Of a stretch of 6,951 nucleotides of DNA, positions 6,466 through 6,951 are shown piece by piece. The stretch is from Planctomycetota bacterium (GTDB lineage: Bacteria > Planctomycetota > Planctomycetia > Isosphaerales > Isosphaeraceae). The first letter of the stretch is position 1; every line of letters begins with the position of its first letter. The DNA lies in NCBI GenBank assembly GCA_021778575.1, contig JAJYCH010000259.1, positions 1 to 6,951 of the forward strand, in the 5' to 3' direction. The translations under genes and the position numbers were made by a program. The notes beneath the pieces were generated by a model. The model had not been told where the DNA came from and searched no databases. It worked only from the letters and a program-made list of their open reading frames with translations.

Positions 6466-6494
6466 TTGACCCTCCCGGCGATGTCTTTTACGAT
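6466..6494 (+). promoter_or_regulatory. Candidate sigma70-type promoter for the phosphatase-like gene
   Basis: TTGACC (6466-6471, five of six matches) is followed after 17 bases by TACGAT (6489-6494, four of six). Transcription would start near 6501 with a leader of about 105 nt. This is pattern matching only. Confidence 0.4.
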
Positions 6495-6549
6495 CCGCCC
6501 CGACGCGACGGCTGGAACCTCGCCCCACTCGATCCGGCACCACTTTCGA

Positions 6550-6595
6550 CCGCTTCCCGTCGTCCTTTTGGGCCTTCTCCACTTACCGGAAGCGG
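6550..6595 (+). promoter_or_regulatory. Leader stem-loop near the phosphatase-like gene start
   Basis: CCGCTTCC (6550-6557) is the exact reverse complement of GGAAGCGG (6588-6595), with a 30-nt loop. The right arm is the only purine-rich stretch just before the ATG at 6606, so pairing could hide a weak ribosome binding site. The long loop makes chance occurrence plausible. Confidence 0.25.
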
Positions 6596-6605
6596 GACGC
6601 TTATC

Positions 6606-6951
6606 ATGCGGATCGGGATCGTCCTGGTTCTACTCGGGGTGACTGCGGCCTCGATTTACCTCGGGGTCGAAACCCGGCGAAATCGGCTCGTCTGGGATCA
6701 TTTCGACGAGGTCAAGCGCGGGGTTCTGTACCGGAGCGGTCAATTGAACCGCGATCAGCTCCGGCAGGCGGTTCGCGACTATGGTCTGCGGACTGTCGTC
6801 AACTTTCAGCGTCCCGGTCCGGGAGTCGAGGACGAACGAGCCCTCGCCCGCGAGCTGGGAGTCGACTTCCTCAACCTGCCCATGACCGGTGATGGATTCG
6901 GCCAGGAGATGCAGTTTCGCGAGGTCTTGAAGGTCTGCGACGACCCCAACC
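6606..6951 (+). CDS. Membrane-anchored tyrosine/dual-specificity phosphatase-like protein, 5' part
   Basis: The frame is open from ATG 6606 to the window end, giving 115 complete codons; the gene continues outside. Residues 3-21 are hydrophobic and end before an Arg-rich ETRRNR, which fits a signal anchor or uncleaved signal peptide. The rest resembles the N-terminal half of cysteine-dependent phosphatases of the dual-specificity/Siw14-TpbA-like group: VKRGVLYRSGQL (37-47), then YGLRTVVNFQRP (59-70), then LGVDFLNLPM (84-93) and the start of a helix ending in DDPN. In this family the catalytic HCxxGxxR loop follows shortly after a DP-containing segment, so it should lie just past the right edge and cannot be confirmed. 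The ribosome binding site is weak (GGGA about 9 bases upstream). It is transcribed away from the tRNA-Gly/tig unit. The substrate (phosphotyrosine, phosphoserine or other) is unknown. Confidence 0.72.
   Translation, partial: MRIGIVLVLLGVTAASIYLGVETRRNRLVWDHFDEVKRGVLYRSGQLNRDQLRQAVRDYGLRTVVNFQRPGPGVEDERALARELGVDFLNLPMTGDGFGQEMQFREVLKVCDDPN

Larger units (their letters stand above)
6302..6605. other. Divergent intergenic spacer
   Basis: These 304 bases lie between the minus-strand tRNA-Gly and the plus-strand phosphatase-like gene. Open frames crossing them are short and have no domain I recognise, so I treat it as regulatory. It holds a candidate minus-strand promoter (6379-6406), a candidate plus-strand promoter (6466-6494), a 10-bp palindrome (6393-6402), a C8 run (6443-6450) and a stem-loop next to the phosphatase start (6550-6595). 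Confidence 0.6.

Overview
This is a GC-rich window with dense coding. It most resembles a member of the Planctomycetota, probably an Isosphaeraceae-like genus. That placement is an inference: trigger factor is followed by two different ClpP genes, and the genes between are unrecognised proteins of planctomycete-like composition. No 16S rRNA or other decisive marker is present.

Layout. (1) Positions 3-1031 (+) hold the 3' part of an unrecognised soluble protein that enters from the left edge. (2) Positions 1157-3126 (+) look like a three-gene unit: fabI (NAD(P)H-dependent enoyl-ACP reductase of fatty acid elongation), a TTG-initiated MutT-type Nudix hydrolase, and a small unrecognised membrane protein whose start overlaps the Nudix stop codon (ATGA). 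A candidate sigma70-type promoter (1047-1075) and a hairpin next to the ribosome binding site lie in front of fabI. (3) A strong hairpin at 3152-3187 separates this unit from the convergent minus-strand unit. (4) Positions 6301-3218 (-), read right to left, hold tRNA-Gly(GCC), tig (trigger factor), a first clpP and a second clpP. A candidate promoter lies about 70 bases upstream of the tRNA. (5) A 304-base divergent spacer (6302-6605) carries candidate promoters in both directions. (6) From 6606 (+) a membrane-anchored protein with the N-terminal half of a dual-specificity/tyrosine phosphatase-like domain runs off the right edge before its active-site loop.

How the genes work together. The minus-strand unit is a proteostasis cluster. 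Trigger factor receives nascent chains at the ribosome, and the ClpP proteins form the proteolytic chamber of an AAA+ Clp protease. Both ClpP copies keep a full Ser-His-Asp triad but differ at the N terminus, which suggests two functionally distinct rings or a mixed complex. The next gene after the second clpP is not clpX; transcription meets the convergent fabI unit instead. The plus-strand unit combines lipid synthesis, nucleotide-pool cleaning and a membrane protein of unknown role.

I see no mobile element, CRISPR array, phage gene or toxin-antitoxin pair, and no convincing undescribed multi-gene system. The points most worth checking are the paired divergent ClpPs, the degenerate prolyl-isomerase site of trigger factor, and the hairpin that touches the fabI ribosome binding site.
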